From Pyrrhoderma lamaoense (taxonomy: Eukaryota > Basidiomycota > Agaricomycetes > Hymenochaetales > Hymenochaetaceae), in the NCBI GenBank assembly GCA_002794735.1, contig NBAZ01000004.1, positions 682,001-746,000 of the forward strand: DNA of 64,000 bases, read 5' to 3'. This document shows positions 1-12,524 of this stretch, one piece after another. Below the pieces are notes generated by a model. That model was not told where the DNA came from and did no database searches. It saw only the letters and a program-made list of their open reading frames with translations. Every line of letters begins with the position of its first letter. Position 1 is the stretch's first letter. The translations under genes were made by a program, and so were the position numbers.

Positions 1-3000
1 AAGTATCTGATGTCGACCTTTCAAATCATTGTTATATGTTCAGTTTTCAGGGCATGGGTAGGTCCGTTCATTCTACGCAAGCTCTCGAAGCGTATCAGAG
101 TCAGGAGAATAAGTTTGCGGTCAGTAAGAGGAGTATACATACGAATGACAACTATGACTATCAGGATAGACAGAGTTGGTTTATCGTATCATCCTCGCAC
201 GGAAGCTTCTCGTCGGTTTTCGTTCAAAGTTGAAGGACTGCACGTAGAGGTACACGAAATAAAGCCATCTTCGGCGCTCCGATCTCCACCACTCCTAAGA
301 AGCCTAAGTAGACTATCGAGTCTGAGTGAAATCTCCTCTTCTCCTATGACTAGCCGTCTTTGGTCTTTCTATACAATCGTTTACGACTCTATAGAGCCTT
401 ATGCCAGGCCAATAATTCGTTCCTTTTTTGTGGCTTTTACCCGACTTGTTATAAAATGTCTTCCCGCTTTGACTCAAGTTATTGACCTAGAAGTGGATCG
501 TGCCCTGATTTCATTTACAACTGCTCCTGAGTCTCATATTGCCGTGCGAAGCCTAATTTTGTCTACTACAGTCACATTCACCAACTTGGAAAACTCGACA
601 GGAGTTCAATTAGTACACAGACCTAACATTAGACATCATCAAACCTTTTTAAGTATGTCACACTTACAAAATAGGCTTGTTGGGAGCGCAAAACGAGTAG
701 TAGGGAGAGCATGGGGACAGACCCGGGGAAAAGCAAACTTTGAACTCAAAATTAATGGGGTTTCTGGATTTGTTGACTCCAGTAAATGGGACTGGAGCGG
801 AAGTACTATACCAATTGACATAGACGGATCTCATTATGGGGTCTCATGTTTCTCTCTTGTTACTCACCCGGGTCATAGGAAAGCAATATGTTTTGATGTC
901 CCAGGATCTACTGAACTAGTTTCAGCCTTTCGTTTTGGACCTACAAATAAAATTGTTGAAGATCACAGTGTTTCAATTTCCCTCAAGTTATCCTCCGTTT
1001 TGATTGAGTCTGGACTACTTACCTCCTTCATTGATTCATTGAAAAAACTTCGGATCCCATCGCAACCTCCCATTGTACAAGGTCTGGCCCCACGTAGGTT
1101 CTTTAGAGTGAGTGGGAGTGTACTATTTCTATGTCACTGGTGTTGATATCTTTCAAGTCTTCAACTCTCTTTTCAGTTTCCAGTGCCTCCGGTAGACAGA
1201 CTATAGATAAGAAGCCCAGATTCACAAAGGTCGGTGATATCTCTACCTTTTGCTAATATACTAATGAATGGTATTTACTCTGGACTAGTTCTCTTTATTA
1301 GCCTCTATTGACGTACAAATAAGGGATATCATAGTCCAGCATACATTAGATGGTAGTCAACGCTCCTTCAGGGGTAATATCCGGAATCTCAATGGGACGC
1401 TACATTATGGAAAGCCAAAGAAAACTCTAATCTACAAGGATTTCTTAGGAAACAGCCTAGACAGTGACCTCAGATATGATACCGATGTTCTCTCCTTCAC
1501 GCTGCTTGCAAAGGATCTAGCTGTTTTACGAGGTGGTCTTTCGAGTGATTCTCCTCTTTCACGAGTTGTTTCCATCAATGCCATTGATACGCAAGGGTTT
1601 GCCACCCAGATAGCTCCTCATATGCCATCACCGATTGTTCTACCTGGGGACCCGAACTCCTCTATGCTTGTCATGAAGTTAGCCATCTCTTCGCCTCAGT
1701 TGAGTGAAAGAATTGATATCATCGGTGATGTTATCGATGAAGTTCGCTCATACAATAACACAAAATCACAAGCACCTCGACAACACAAATCAATTCTTCG
1801 TTTTGTTCCTCGCTTGAAAATCGATTTTGTAGTGGAGGACGTTGCTGCTTGCATCATACCTGCTGGTAGCGATGCAGATTCTCTTTCGTCCTTCATTCTA
1901 AGCAGTACACAATGCGTTATGTCTTTCTCTACACTCTTTAAAAGCTTTCCGCTAGCCAAGTCAAGGCATCCTGATATTATAGAGCATGCACACACACCGT
2001 TGGAAATGGAATCAAACTTTACTTCTGTCCTGGGCCCAGCCTTTGTGACTATCATTCCAAAGCCCTTTCATATAAGTAGCTCGTCAAAGGGAGCGTCAGG
2101 AGCTCAACGGCCATTCAACTTTGGAGATCCCTTACTCTCGCTTAGTGCTACCGAGATTGTTGCAACAGGGCAGACTCTAGGTGGCCAACTTGATTTCCAA
2201 GACTGCGTAATACTGGATGTAGAATCTACTCTTGCAGACGTGAAGTGTGTTACGGATGCGCTCTCCATTGAACTTTGGCAACCTTCTGCAATAAAGTCTC
2301 TCGGGAGCTTACTTGGTACTATCCGTGCTTTTGATCCGGAAGGAAGGCGGGCTTTGGGAGATAGGCCTTCTATGAATCTCCCACCAGGCATCAAGTTGCA
2401 TATTGCCATTGGTCGTATCGGTGCTATTGTGACGGGAAGAGACCTAAATCCTGAAGAAGATTTGGATTTATCAAGAGGAATATCCCTGAAAGCTGGACTC
2501 TCGATTCAAATGTGTACTCTATTTGGTCAAAATCAGCTGAATCGAATTCCTGATAAGTTTACGAGAACACACGAGCGACAACGTTTAAATCTTCCGGACG
2601 ACATACTGATAGCTTGCATGAAGAATGTTGATAAATATCTGCTCCGTTGCTCAATTTGGGATATGTCCCTTCGGACATGTCTGGCTACGGAATATGATGC
2701 GGACCAAGCTTACGTAGCTGAAGAAGAGGCAGAGGAAATCAAATCCACAGAGTTCTTTTGGATGGACTGGCTTGATCTCGATGTTTTATTAGGCGGATCC
2801 AATGATCATAACAACAGTCTTGAACAAACTGTGCATGTCTCGGTTCGAGTTCCTCGCATTGAATCACGTATACAATTAATACATATCTACTGTTCATTTT
2901 TGGCATTATCTACAATCCAAGAGCTCACTACCTCCAGTACTAGGTCAAACACAGGGACACCGAATAAATCTCAATCAATGCTGAGAGGCTCTTGCGAGCT

Positions 3001-6000
3001 CTCTGTAGGCACCATTCATCTATTCGTTAAATTCCCTCTTCAAGAAGAACTCGGTTCTAAATTTGAAAACTTAGTTTTCCGTGTGGTAAATCCGGATTCA
3101 GTAAGTGCGAGGCTAGATTCATTACTCGTTTGGGTGCCCAGTCCTTCGGAAAGGGGTATATGGGAGGAACTTCTACGACTCAGAATATGGAAGGTATATA
3201 CGAGTAAAGTGGAAGGACAGAATACGAAATGGATACTTGAAGGCGATGGTGCGCGGCTACGCATCCCCTTTGATTATATAATCGCAGACCTTATTCTCGA
3301 CTTAAATGTCTTCATCAAAAGTATCAATCATCTGAAGGTCATATCTACGAAAAAGAGATTTGAAAAAATGGGAATCCCAGAACCCGAAGCTGCTAAAATA
3401 GTTCCAACTATTAATTTCAAGATTCATTGTTTATCAGTAGAAGCCATGGATGATCCCCTGGAAACGAAGCTCGGCCTTATTTGGAGAGCGGGACAGGAAG
3501 CAGCACGTACTCATCTCGAACGGGAAGAAGCTTTTGAGGCCAAAATAGACGCGATAAGGGCATCGGAACTCTCTCAACCTTCTACTTCCGATCAGCGATT
3601 TACTCCACAGCATACGGTTTCAGTTGAGGATGCCCGTGAAAGACTCATGCTTGTCCATACTATGTCATGGGTATCCTTGCATCGTGAAATGCGAGATGAG
3701 CAAAAGAGGAAGGAAGATGCAATAAGACGGGAGACGAAGGGTAGACAGTATTATTCAGCTGATCATACTGAGGAACCTCTTGTTCCCCTTGCTCCGCCCG
3801 TATCAAATCCACCATTATTACGGCTATTTTTATCCCATGTTTTATTGGAGATTAAACCAGCGTTTGAATCGTCAAGTCTTTCTAATTTCTTATATGATCT
3901 AGGGAAAGGGCTTCCTCGTGAGACACAGTATACTTTACTCATACCATTGCATCTGGAGATGAATATCGGATCATCATGTGTGACACTTCGAGACTATCCA
4001 TTGCCGCTTGTCAACATTGTTCAGAGTTCTCCATCGGATACAGAGGCTTGGTCTATTGATACTGATCTTGTTATCGCAGAGGAACTCGGAGAGAATGATT
4101 GCGTCGTGTGGAAAAAATGTTTAGTGGTTCCCGCAGACAACGGTCTTTCAGGAACTCATCCTTTGTTTATATCAATACCAAAAACAACTATGCCGGTGAA
4201 GACTTATGCAAGCCCAATCATCAACATTCGAACGAAGCAACTTACTGAATTCTGTTGGGGCGTGAGCTATAGTGCTGCTCTACAAGATGTCATGCGAGTC
4301 CTTGATTCTCTATCTACCCCACCTCCTGATGTGAGGATTCCCATGTTGAAATCACTAAATTCCATAATACTCATTTGTCTCCGATAGCCTTCGCCATCCA
4401 TAGGTTTCTGGGATAAGGTAATTAGGTCTAACCTCATATTCCTGGCTGATATTCACATTTATCTCAGTTGCGTCTTATACTTCACTGGCGTGTCGAGCTG
4501 TCTTTTGCAGGTCAAGTGCACCTTAACCTGAAAGGTCTGTATTGATAAATGATCTCACCTTAATTAGGTTCTCATTCTTCTGACTTTAGGTTCTCGAAAC
4601 CCCTATTCTATCGATGGTTCGGGAGCAGGTTTTGCTTTCTGTTGGAATGGAAATACTCGTATGACTATAGGACACAAAAATGAAGATCAGGAGTTACTTC
4701 AAGTTATAAGCGATAATATGTTGATTGTAATTCCGAAGTATATTACTCACGTTGGTTATCGGCATGCAAAATACTAACAAGCTTCACACTTGCAGTTTCT
4801 CTAGACGAGGATTAGATTCTTCATTTGTCGATAGCATTTTCTCCGGTCAAAATGGAGGTCCAGTTAGCTTGAATCCTGGCCTAGAAGGACAACTAAACGA
4901 CTTCAAAAAAATCTGTGCCAAATTTTCGTCTGGTATCAAATGGGGAATTGGTTTGGTTCTTGAGAGGGCGTGTGGATTGGCGTGCGTAAAGTGTGGGGGG
5001 AATCAAGCGTGTCGCTTATTCACATTTCGTCCTCATTATGAAGTAACACTGAAATCCAAAGAAGAAACGCCCATTGAGAATGTAAGTTTAATGATTAATC
5101 TATGTACTTATTACTAATATCCCTTTGAAGTCATTGGAAGACTCATTCAACGGGTTCAGATCTTCTTATATTCACTTGTCGACTTCACTCATATCTTCAG
5201 TAAGACATCGTGCCTCTTCGATGAAGTTAGAACCAAATAGTTTTCATCTTTCGCCGAAAACGTTTGCACATTTTTGGTCTTGGTGGGATTTATTCGATCG
5301 TTTTCTTTCCCTCCCAATACGCCAAGGTAGAATATTCCCAAATGCCCGGCCCCCGTCAAAGAAATTTGGGAAGTATTTAGCAACTATCAAGGTCAGTACA
5401 ACATGTTTACTGTAGCTAGGTAAGTTACTAAGTCAAAACCAATAGTATCGACTCGCTGTCTCGCAGCTTTTTATCTCTCACATCTACATTGATGAATCAA
5501 AAGAATCATGGAACAATGGGACTACCGATTGTGTAGGACTGAAGGCGCTCGTGAGCAGATTTGAAGCGGATATGCACCAGAGGGAGCAGGAGGCTATTGT
5601 TCCAGGCCTACTTCCAAATACAGTCAAGAAAATTCGGCATAAGCCATTCTGCGCCGTTGAACTCAAGCTTATTGAGGTTTACTTACGTGTATTACTTGCC
5701 ACTTTTACGGGCTCAGTAAAGTCCTCTGTTGAATCGGAGTGTCCTCCCTCTGGAACAAGACTACGTCACATCAAGATGGAGCCTCTGGAAAGTTCGAATA
5801 ATCTATGGGTTGACATCGATGACTTTGTTGAGACCGACTGGAGGCCTCCAAAAAATGAGCCTTCTATATATATGTTTCCTGTGGCTTCCTGCCCTCGTTT
5901 CACGTACTTCAGGCGGACGAGTGGAAACCAACAACATCATACACACGATGAGGGAACAAGAACCATAGAAAGTAGTCGCTTTGAAAAAGAAGATAGCCAT

Positions 6001-9000
6001 ATTTGTTTAATGGGGAAAGAGCCCTGTAAGTTTCAAGCGATTTATATCAGTATACAGTAAATAATTTCTGGATCGCTATATTCCCATAGCCGTTCATTAC
6101 CTGCAAGCAGAAATAGTAGAAAAGAGGCTTCGTGAGCTAAGGCAAGGGCTATACTCGGCTAAACGATCTAATCATCAAAGCCAAGATGAGATACGGCTCG
6201 TTGAGAAGAAGATTGACCATCTTGAATGCCATGTTCGTCAACTCCGCGAAACAGATCACACGGCTTTCCCAAATGGGCAATCTGGAAATTATGCTAATTA
6301 TCTTATGCCTTCCGACATCTTTTGTCCAAGTGATTGGATGGAATTTGACAACGTTTACCAGGCACACTGCCCCAAATTTAGGTTCGTAAAGACTAGCTTT
6401 TCTTACTCATATATAGACTCACTCATCTCTCGATAGCCTCAACAACTCAAGTCGTGATGTGAGTTCCATTGTAAGCCATATACTACCCGTAGTTTTCACT
6501 AACCTACTACAGATCTTAATGCAATACTACTACTGTTCAAGAGCTCGCAAAGGGTTTGAATATCATATGGCTACGCGGTAAGTTAATTGAAATCAATGAT
6601 AGAGGATATACTTATCACATATTACCAGGGCGGTCAAGTTTATTCGCGATCAAGCAAAGATTTTCATGAAGATGTCGAAAGTGGATGATAAAGAACCCAG
6701 AAGTCGTCATTCGGCAGGGGTAGCTGCTCAAGTAGCTGCACACGCTTTGAAAATCTTGACGGGTAATGAAAACAGAAACTCCAACGAGGCGGCGGTTATC
6801 AATTCCACGAATCTGGAGAATTTTGACCCACTAGATGGCTGGTCGGATGCAGTTTCTCTAAACAAGACTCACTTCTGCCTATTGCTCAAACCTCAATTTA
6901 TCCTCAGAAGTGAAGCATCAGAAGATTCCGTGATAATATTGGCTGCGGCCCAGGCAACCCTTCAAGCATACTCTATTATGGACACAGCTAATATTGATGA
7001 TCCTGTTAGCGGACGAGTTATGACTCGGTAAGCCTAGTTATTCGAGGATCTTTCCGTGATATACTCATACATCAATGTAGGAGCCTTGCTAAACTAACGG
7101 ACTTCCAGGCATTTTCGCCATCGTCAACTTGCTCAGCTCGGCATGACGGCCTACCCATGGAAGTTTTCGTGGACCTCCGTGCGGAGACTAGCGATTTCGA
7201 GAGACTGGTACCACAAACAGATGCTGCTTTACGTTACGATAAATTCAACCGATTGAGACTTAGGAATAATGCTACGTCCATCGAATCTCATTCAGTCAAT
7301 CAGGCAAATAGTCATCTTCAACATCAAACGGTACGTTTTGCTGCCTTGAATGGTTTAATCAAGTAGTAACTACCTTCTCTTAGGATCTTGTTGATATCCA
7401 AATGCCACGTTTCACCGTTTCTGCCGACTCAAAGAACTTTGAATCGATTGCTAACGTTATAACTGACCTACTTCTTCATTCTGATTCGGTACATAAACTG
7501 CATCTGAACAAAGTAGAAACCTTACTGTTCCGATATGACTTTACTGACTTATCCTCGGCCGCTGATGTCGTCGAAGGCATACAGTCCAGACTAAGGCGTG
7601 CAGTAGAGTACAGAGGTGTTTTAGAGGCTACAGTAGGAGATGAAAACCCAGATCTTCATCTTGAGCTCACAAAACTAAAAGAGCATATCTTTCTCCTTTC
7701 CGAAGAGCTGAATCTCATTTTTGATGCTATCAAGTTTGTACAAGAAAGTCAGGATGATAAACATAATGACACAAAACTAGCCTTGAAAGTTCATGCTTCT
7801 TCAAGAGAGATCTCCTGGGATATGATTGATAGTTATTGTGAAATGATTGCCAAAGTCGCAGTCCGCGATGTAGATTATACATGGCTTAGCCGACAGGATA
7901 GCTCCACAGTAAACTCTCTCATTTTGGGAGATCTACAGGTATAGTAACTATTACCCCGTTATTATTGTCAAGTTTTTCTTATGCATTGCAAGGTTTTTGA
8001 TGGCTCCCCGGATGCAGAATGGCCTGAGATCCTAGGTAATTCTTCTACACTGTCTTTTGAGCGATTAATTCACACTCTTGCAGCTAAATACCGGGAACCA
8101 TCGAATCATCCTTTAGTCAAGGTTAGTTCTCACGACCATTTCTTAGGTCGAAAATATCTCTGACCTTGAACTATGTACAGAAGGGAATATTCTCCCAAGC
8201 GGACTGGACGATACTAGCCCCGGTGGGTGGCATCACCATCTACGAACAATTTATAATCGAGCTTCATCCTATGCGATTGCAACTCGGAGGTATGTGTGTA
8301 GCTATCCCCTTTCAAGAAATACGTTTATCTTTTTAATTCAGAGAAAATTGGGCGCCGAATCATGGAATACGTTTGGCCCGCGAGGAGAAACAGGAAACGT
8401 GTCGAGAATACCTTATCCAAAAAGTCCCAAGAGATTTCTAATCAAGACGATAGATCTGTTGAAACCTCCGTTCAGCTTCCTAGTACCTCTATCACTGTAA
8501 CACGAGCTTCCTTAGACTCGCCTAACGTCCTTCGTCGGGGTAAACGGTTTTCGGCTGAGGGTTCACGTCCTGCCTTGCAAAGACGTATTACAAGTTCTCG
8601 TTCTTTTACGGACCTTCGTAGTGCTGCGCGACAAGAGTCCACCCCACTAAAACCCACTGGTTCACAAGATCTTTTGGCTATAAACAAACTCTCTGCACTG
8701 GACCTTGTCTTCGACCAAAGTCGATTCGTATCTGCTCCACAGTCAATGGAAGAAACCCAAATAAAGACTGAAGATGATGCTGTTGAGATGAAAACAAGGT
8801 CCGCTCAAAAAACGTTCATCCTTGTTCGTATTTCCAGGTAGATTTATTTTATCCCTCCCCGAGAAGATACACTGACGATCTGTGGCGCAGTATGCATATA
8901 CTTCTGAGTTTCCATAAAGATGGATCTTTCTTCTGTCGTGACGCTCGCATACAGACCCGAGAATTGCTATATCGGAACCAAACTTGGAGTGTAAGTTACA

Positions 9001-9300
9001 TATCTCTTTGACTTTTGAGTAGTTATTTACTAATTTATCTAGTTTGAAGAGCTAGCAGACCAATTTATCCCTTCAGACACATCTTGGAGAGGGTGGATGA
9101 AAATGGCTCTTCACCAGCCTTTGGTCCCTGTTCTTCCTGTTGCTCGTGAGTTGATATCAAAAACGAAATGGATTGCTACCAAAGGAAAGGTTGCACGGCA
9201 AGCTCGAAAGATTACCGCACCAATCGATAGGTCCAAAATTTCATCAGATTCACAAAGAAATAGTGAACAATCAAATGAGGCTGAAGGCAGCATCCGTTAG
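1..9300 (+). CDS. FMP27/Hobbit (BLTP2-type) bridge-like lipid-transfer protein, 5'-truncated by the window
   Basis: This is a very large multi-exon gene whose start lies upstream of the window. Coding is visible from an acceptor near position 49 (FRAWVGPFILRKL), and the stop is TAG at 9298-9300. The family forms rod-like tubes that move phospholipids at ER-plasma-membrane contacts. Recognition rests on the GFWDK motif near 4403-4417, followed by the conserved block GQVHLNLKGSRNPY and GSGAGFAFCW. Further support comes from the YYYCSRARKGFEYH block near 6530 and the C-terminal ILAPVGGITIYEQF...ELHPMRLQL near 8210-8285. A last conserved block, RELLYRNQTWSFEEL, lies near 8960-9050. One long exon covers about 1300-4330. 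The intron at 4331-4387 (57 nt) removes an in-frame TAG and joins the coding sequence directly to GFWDK. A stretch near 1150-1260 was not fully resolved. The family name is secure. The molecular role comes from family knowledge. Confidence 0.9.
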
Positions 9301-9636
9301 TGGGTAACCGAGACCTGGAGGCACTTCTTTATTATGGACTACAATATCAAAAGTCTTAATATATCTATGATCTGTTATCTGCTATCCATCCTTCTTAATA
9401 CGTCTCACAACGGAATTGTAACTTATTTGCAATGTATCTATAAATATTCATAGACATGTATCTTGACTAGTACTATTTTTGCAAAATTATGACAAATAAT
9501 AAATTTAATTGGTGGATCTCGCGTGGCAGTTACCTCAAGTACTTACATGGCGTCATTGCATTTATACATAATGCAAAGTCATTAACCCTTTGCTCGTTCT
9601 CCAGACACTCCTGCACTATCCTAATTATCCCTTTCA
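9301..9636. other. Intergenic spacer, FMP27 3' flank to DUF2985 gene
   Basis: No gene is seen here. The 3' flank of the FMP27-type gene is AT-rich and contains TATAAATATTCATAG followed by an ACATGTAT element. This is consistent with 3'-end processing signals but is not diagnostic. Confidence 0.5.
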
Positions 9637-12025
9637 ATGCCGTCTGTCAGAGTAAGGCGTAGCTCACAGTACGCCTCGCTGACAGGTGAAGATAATTCTC
9701 CTAACCAGTCCCATGGCAGGCGAAATACTCGCCCTAGGTCAAGGACACTTACAAGTATATATAATGTACCAGACCAACAGCCAACTTCATCCGGGAATGA
9801 TAGTAAGGATGCAGGCTCGTCATCAGGGAACTTGAATGACTCAACCCCTGCACCAAAGCTGGATAGAAGGTACCATACGGGGAAGGTTGCTGGTACTGTT
9901 CTTTCTCCAAGTTTACGAGGTTATAAAAGTCATGACCACATAAACGAAAACTCTAAGCGTCTCCGTACTTCGAGTGCAGAAGGACGAACTGGTGGTGGAA
10001 CAATAATTCTGGAAGGTTCACAAGCAGACGTAGTTGTTCCTGATGATGGCTATCCGGGTATACTTGAAAGTAATCTCAGCCTCGCTAGTGCAGCAAGCAA
10101 CACTTTCGGACGAAACGACAACTTTCTAAATCATGAGGATGATATTGTAGAACATCTAGATGTGATAGGTACATATTTCACTTCTAGACATGTAAAAATC
10201 CTGGCTAATATCCCGTAGATCCTGAAATATCGACTATTTCAAACCTCGCTAATGCAGCAAATGCTATCCTAATGTATGTCTACATCCCTAATATATTCAA
10301 TATATTCAGAGAAGTAGCTAATGTCTGGTTTGCTTCTTAAGTCCACCCATTGGTGTATATTCCAGGAAACCGGTTGTATTTCTCCCTAAGGTTCCTGTCT
10401 CAGATAAAGAGAAAACTTCGTTACATGAAGACGATCTAGACCGCCATATTGAAGAAGTACTATCCAAACGAACCAGAATAAGGAGAACTCTAAGAGGAGT
10501 ATGGGCCTTTGTGAAGACTCGTAAGTCTGCCCTTAATTTGACTTCAACGTATACTGATAACATTAATATAGCAATGGGTGTAAGTGCGATTTTCTTTCAG
10601 AGTAGTTACTATTCAACCAACCCCCGTTCTAGTTTATCACAGCTATATATGGTTTTTGTGTTGGTATGTTGAACCATTTTGAGATGAGCGCAGAAAATAG
10701 ACCCTGACCTATATCTAAGTGTTCTGGGGAGCCGCTATTGTATTGTTCTTAGCAAAAATAATCAACTTGCACAATTCAGTACAACAAGGATTTTGGGTTG
10801 AAGTATCGTCTCAAGTTGAAAATGGTATGTTTTCTCAGTTAGGATGTAAGAACAAGAGTCAATGGTTGTTTTTAACGGATCTTTTTAGCTCTTTTCACCG
10901 TTGTGGGTGTTGTAGGTTTTCTCACCTTTAAAACAACAAATCGTTTCTTACATTTATTAGGGACTCATCCCGTGGCGAGTCGTCGATACTTACCGTAAGA
11001 TTGGTTTTTCTGAAACTTTTTTTGGAGATTACTGCTGATGTTGACTAGGGATTCTGCGAATAATGCATTATAAACGGCTTACACGCAACTTACGGGCCCA
11101 AGCTAATCTACCAAAACTCTATGACGAAGATGACCTACCAGACCCCAAATATGATCCAAATTATGTCCATGTTTTGTCTGAGAAACAGGAGAAAGAACTC
11201 CATCATCGTGAGTCGTAGTTTGTGATTTCATAGAGATAGCTGTCTCACATATCTGATGCAGATCAACACCATTTCGCCAGGTCTCAGACATGGTACCGAC
11301 CTCATGGTACTCCAACACATCGTGTAAGTTTAAGAGTATCGATATCATTAGTAAAAAAATCGATCTAACTGTCGAACCAATCGTTAGGCATTCCCCATTA
11401 AGTACGTGTTATAATTCCATATAAGAACCTTAGCAAACCTTCCATTGTAGAACAGCTTTGATTATTTGTTTTCTCAATGACGGAAATTCGATTTTTCAGG
11501 TATGTTTATAATGCCATGTTTTGCCCTTATTCTAATTTTGTTATCTTATCACGTATACATAGTGCATTCTCTGTGGCACTATGTGGAGTTTAAACAGGTG
11601 CGTAAAGGCCATAATTAGATCTCCGTTTCTCACGATCAATCGGTTGTTACAGATTTCAACGGCCTGCGTGGAGTACAGGTATTCTCATACCAGCATCCTT
11701 CTTATGTGGTATTGCATCGGCGGTTTTCATATGGCGAGGCGGGCAAAAGACAAAGCGCACTAAAGAAGTGGAGGAGAGGCTTCGGTTGGCTCTTGCCCTC
11801 GAACATCATCCAGATGCGTTCAGAGTTGTGGAGGCTGTGGATCACCAAGGCTCTACATCAAACTCCGAATTCGAGAGGGGAAAACCATTTGCTGATAGTG
11901 ATAGATCAAGTTTTCCAAAAAAGCACCGGTCACAGACAAATGATGGGGTATTATCTGGTGAACGTGATTCGAGTATCTACATTGAAGAAGACATGAACGT
12001 CCCACCACCAGAAAAGACTATATAG
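9637..12025 (+). CDS. DUF2985 family integral membrane protein
   Basis: The gene has many small exons. Its N-terminal ~190 residues are polar and Ser/Arg-rich (MPSVRVRRSSQYASL), typical of a disordered cytosolic tail. After a basic coiled stretch (SKRTRIRRTLRGVWAFVKT) come transmembrane segments: one around 10640-10780 (FWGAAIVLFLAKIINL) and one near 10880-10960. A His-rich loop (HHHQHHFARSQTWYRPHGT) follows. The last part carries the DUF2985 signature: INTALIICFLNDGNSIFQ, then CILCGTMWSLN, then RPAWSTGILI and a final membrane span. The C-tail (11768-12025) is charged. The stop TAG is at 12023-12025. DUF2985 proteins are fungal membrane proteins of unknown function, some annotated as PLAC8-like or integral membrane proteins. 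I assign only the family. The exact joins of the very short exons between 10500 and 11060 are uncertain. Confidence 0.8.
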
Positions 12026-12217
12026 GCGACTGGTACCTTTTTAATGGGTTGGATATTCACTTTCGCATGTTGTATTTTATTTGGTGTATTGTTTATTGCA
12101 CTACCTATTGGCCTTCTTCTCTTGTGTCTCTTGTGTCTCTAATGAACATTTGGATGTCTGGATTTTTAAATTAAAATGGATTTTTTTATCAAGTACACAG
12201 CAGCAAATACAAATACA

Positions 12218-12229
12218 TGTACATGTACA
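12218..12229. repeat. 12-bp palindrome TGTACATGTACA, copy 1
   Basis: This is a perfect palindrome inside a longer ATACATGTACATGTACAT run between two convergent genes. The same 12-mer recurs at 46332-46343 and 53766-53777. Confidence 0.9.
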
Positions 12230-12232
12230 TCC

Positions 12233-12265
12233 CAGGTTGTTGAAACCCCCAGATTGTTGAAATCC
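12233..12265. repeat. Imperfect tandem repeat, two ~17-nt units
   Basis: The units CAGGTTGTTGAAACCCC and CAGATTGTTGAAATCC sit back to back in the MET6 3' flank. They differ at a few positions. No function is evident. Confidence 0.8.
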
Positions 12266-12524
12266 TACATCCACAATAGTTTTTAGAATACAGGTTATCT
12301 CACCACAATACAATGCGACGATCCATTAATAAGACAATACATGCGTCAACGGTTTCTAGGAAAGTCACCAACACACTTTCAGAAACCGCGAAGCGTGTCC
12401 TTCTCCTCGCTCACAACTACCCGAGAGTATATATTGATACGATGAGCACATAAGGTTGATTTAAGTGCACCGATAAGTTATACCCATTCAGAGGACGCTG
12501 TTGAAGCGCAAGAAGAATGATTTT

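Larger units (their letters stand above)
12026..12524. other. Convergent 3'-3' spacer between DUF2985 gene and MET6
   Basis: No gene is seen. The spacer holds the shared 3' ends. A CTTGTGTCT tandem pair lies at 12121-12138, a TGTACATGTACA palindrome at 12218-12229, and an imperfect 17-nt direct repeat at 12233-12265. Confidence 0.6.
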
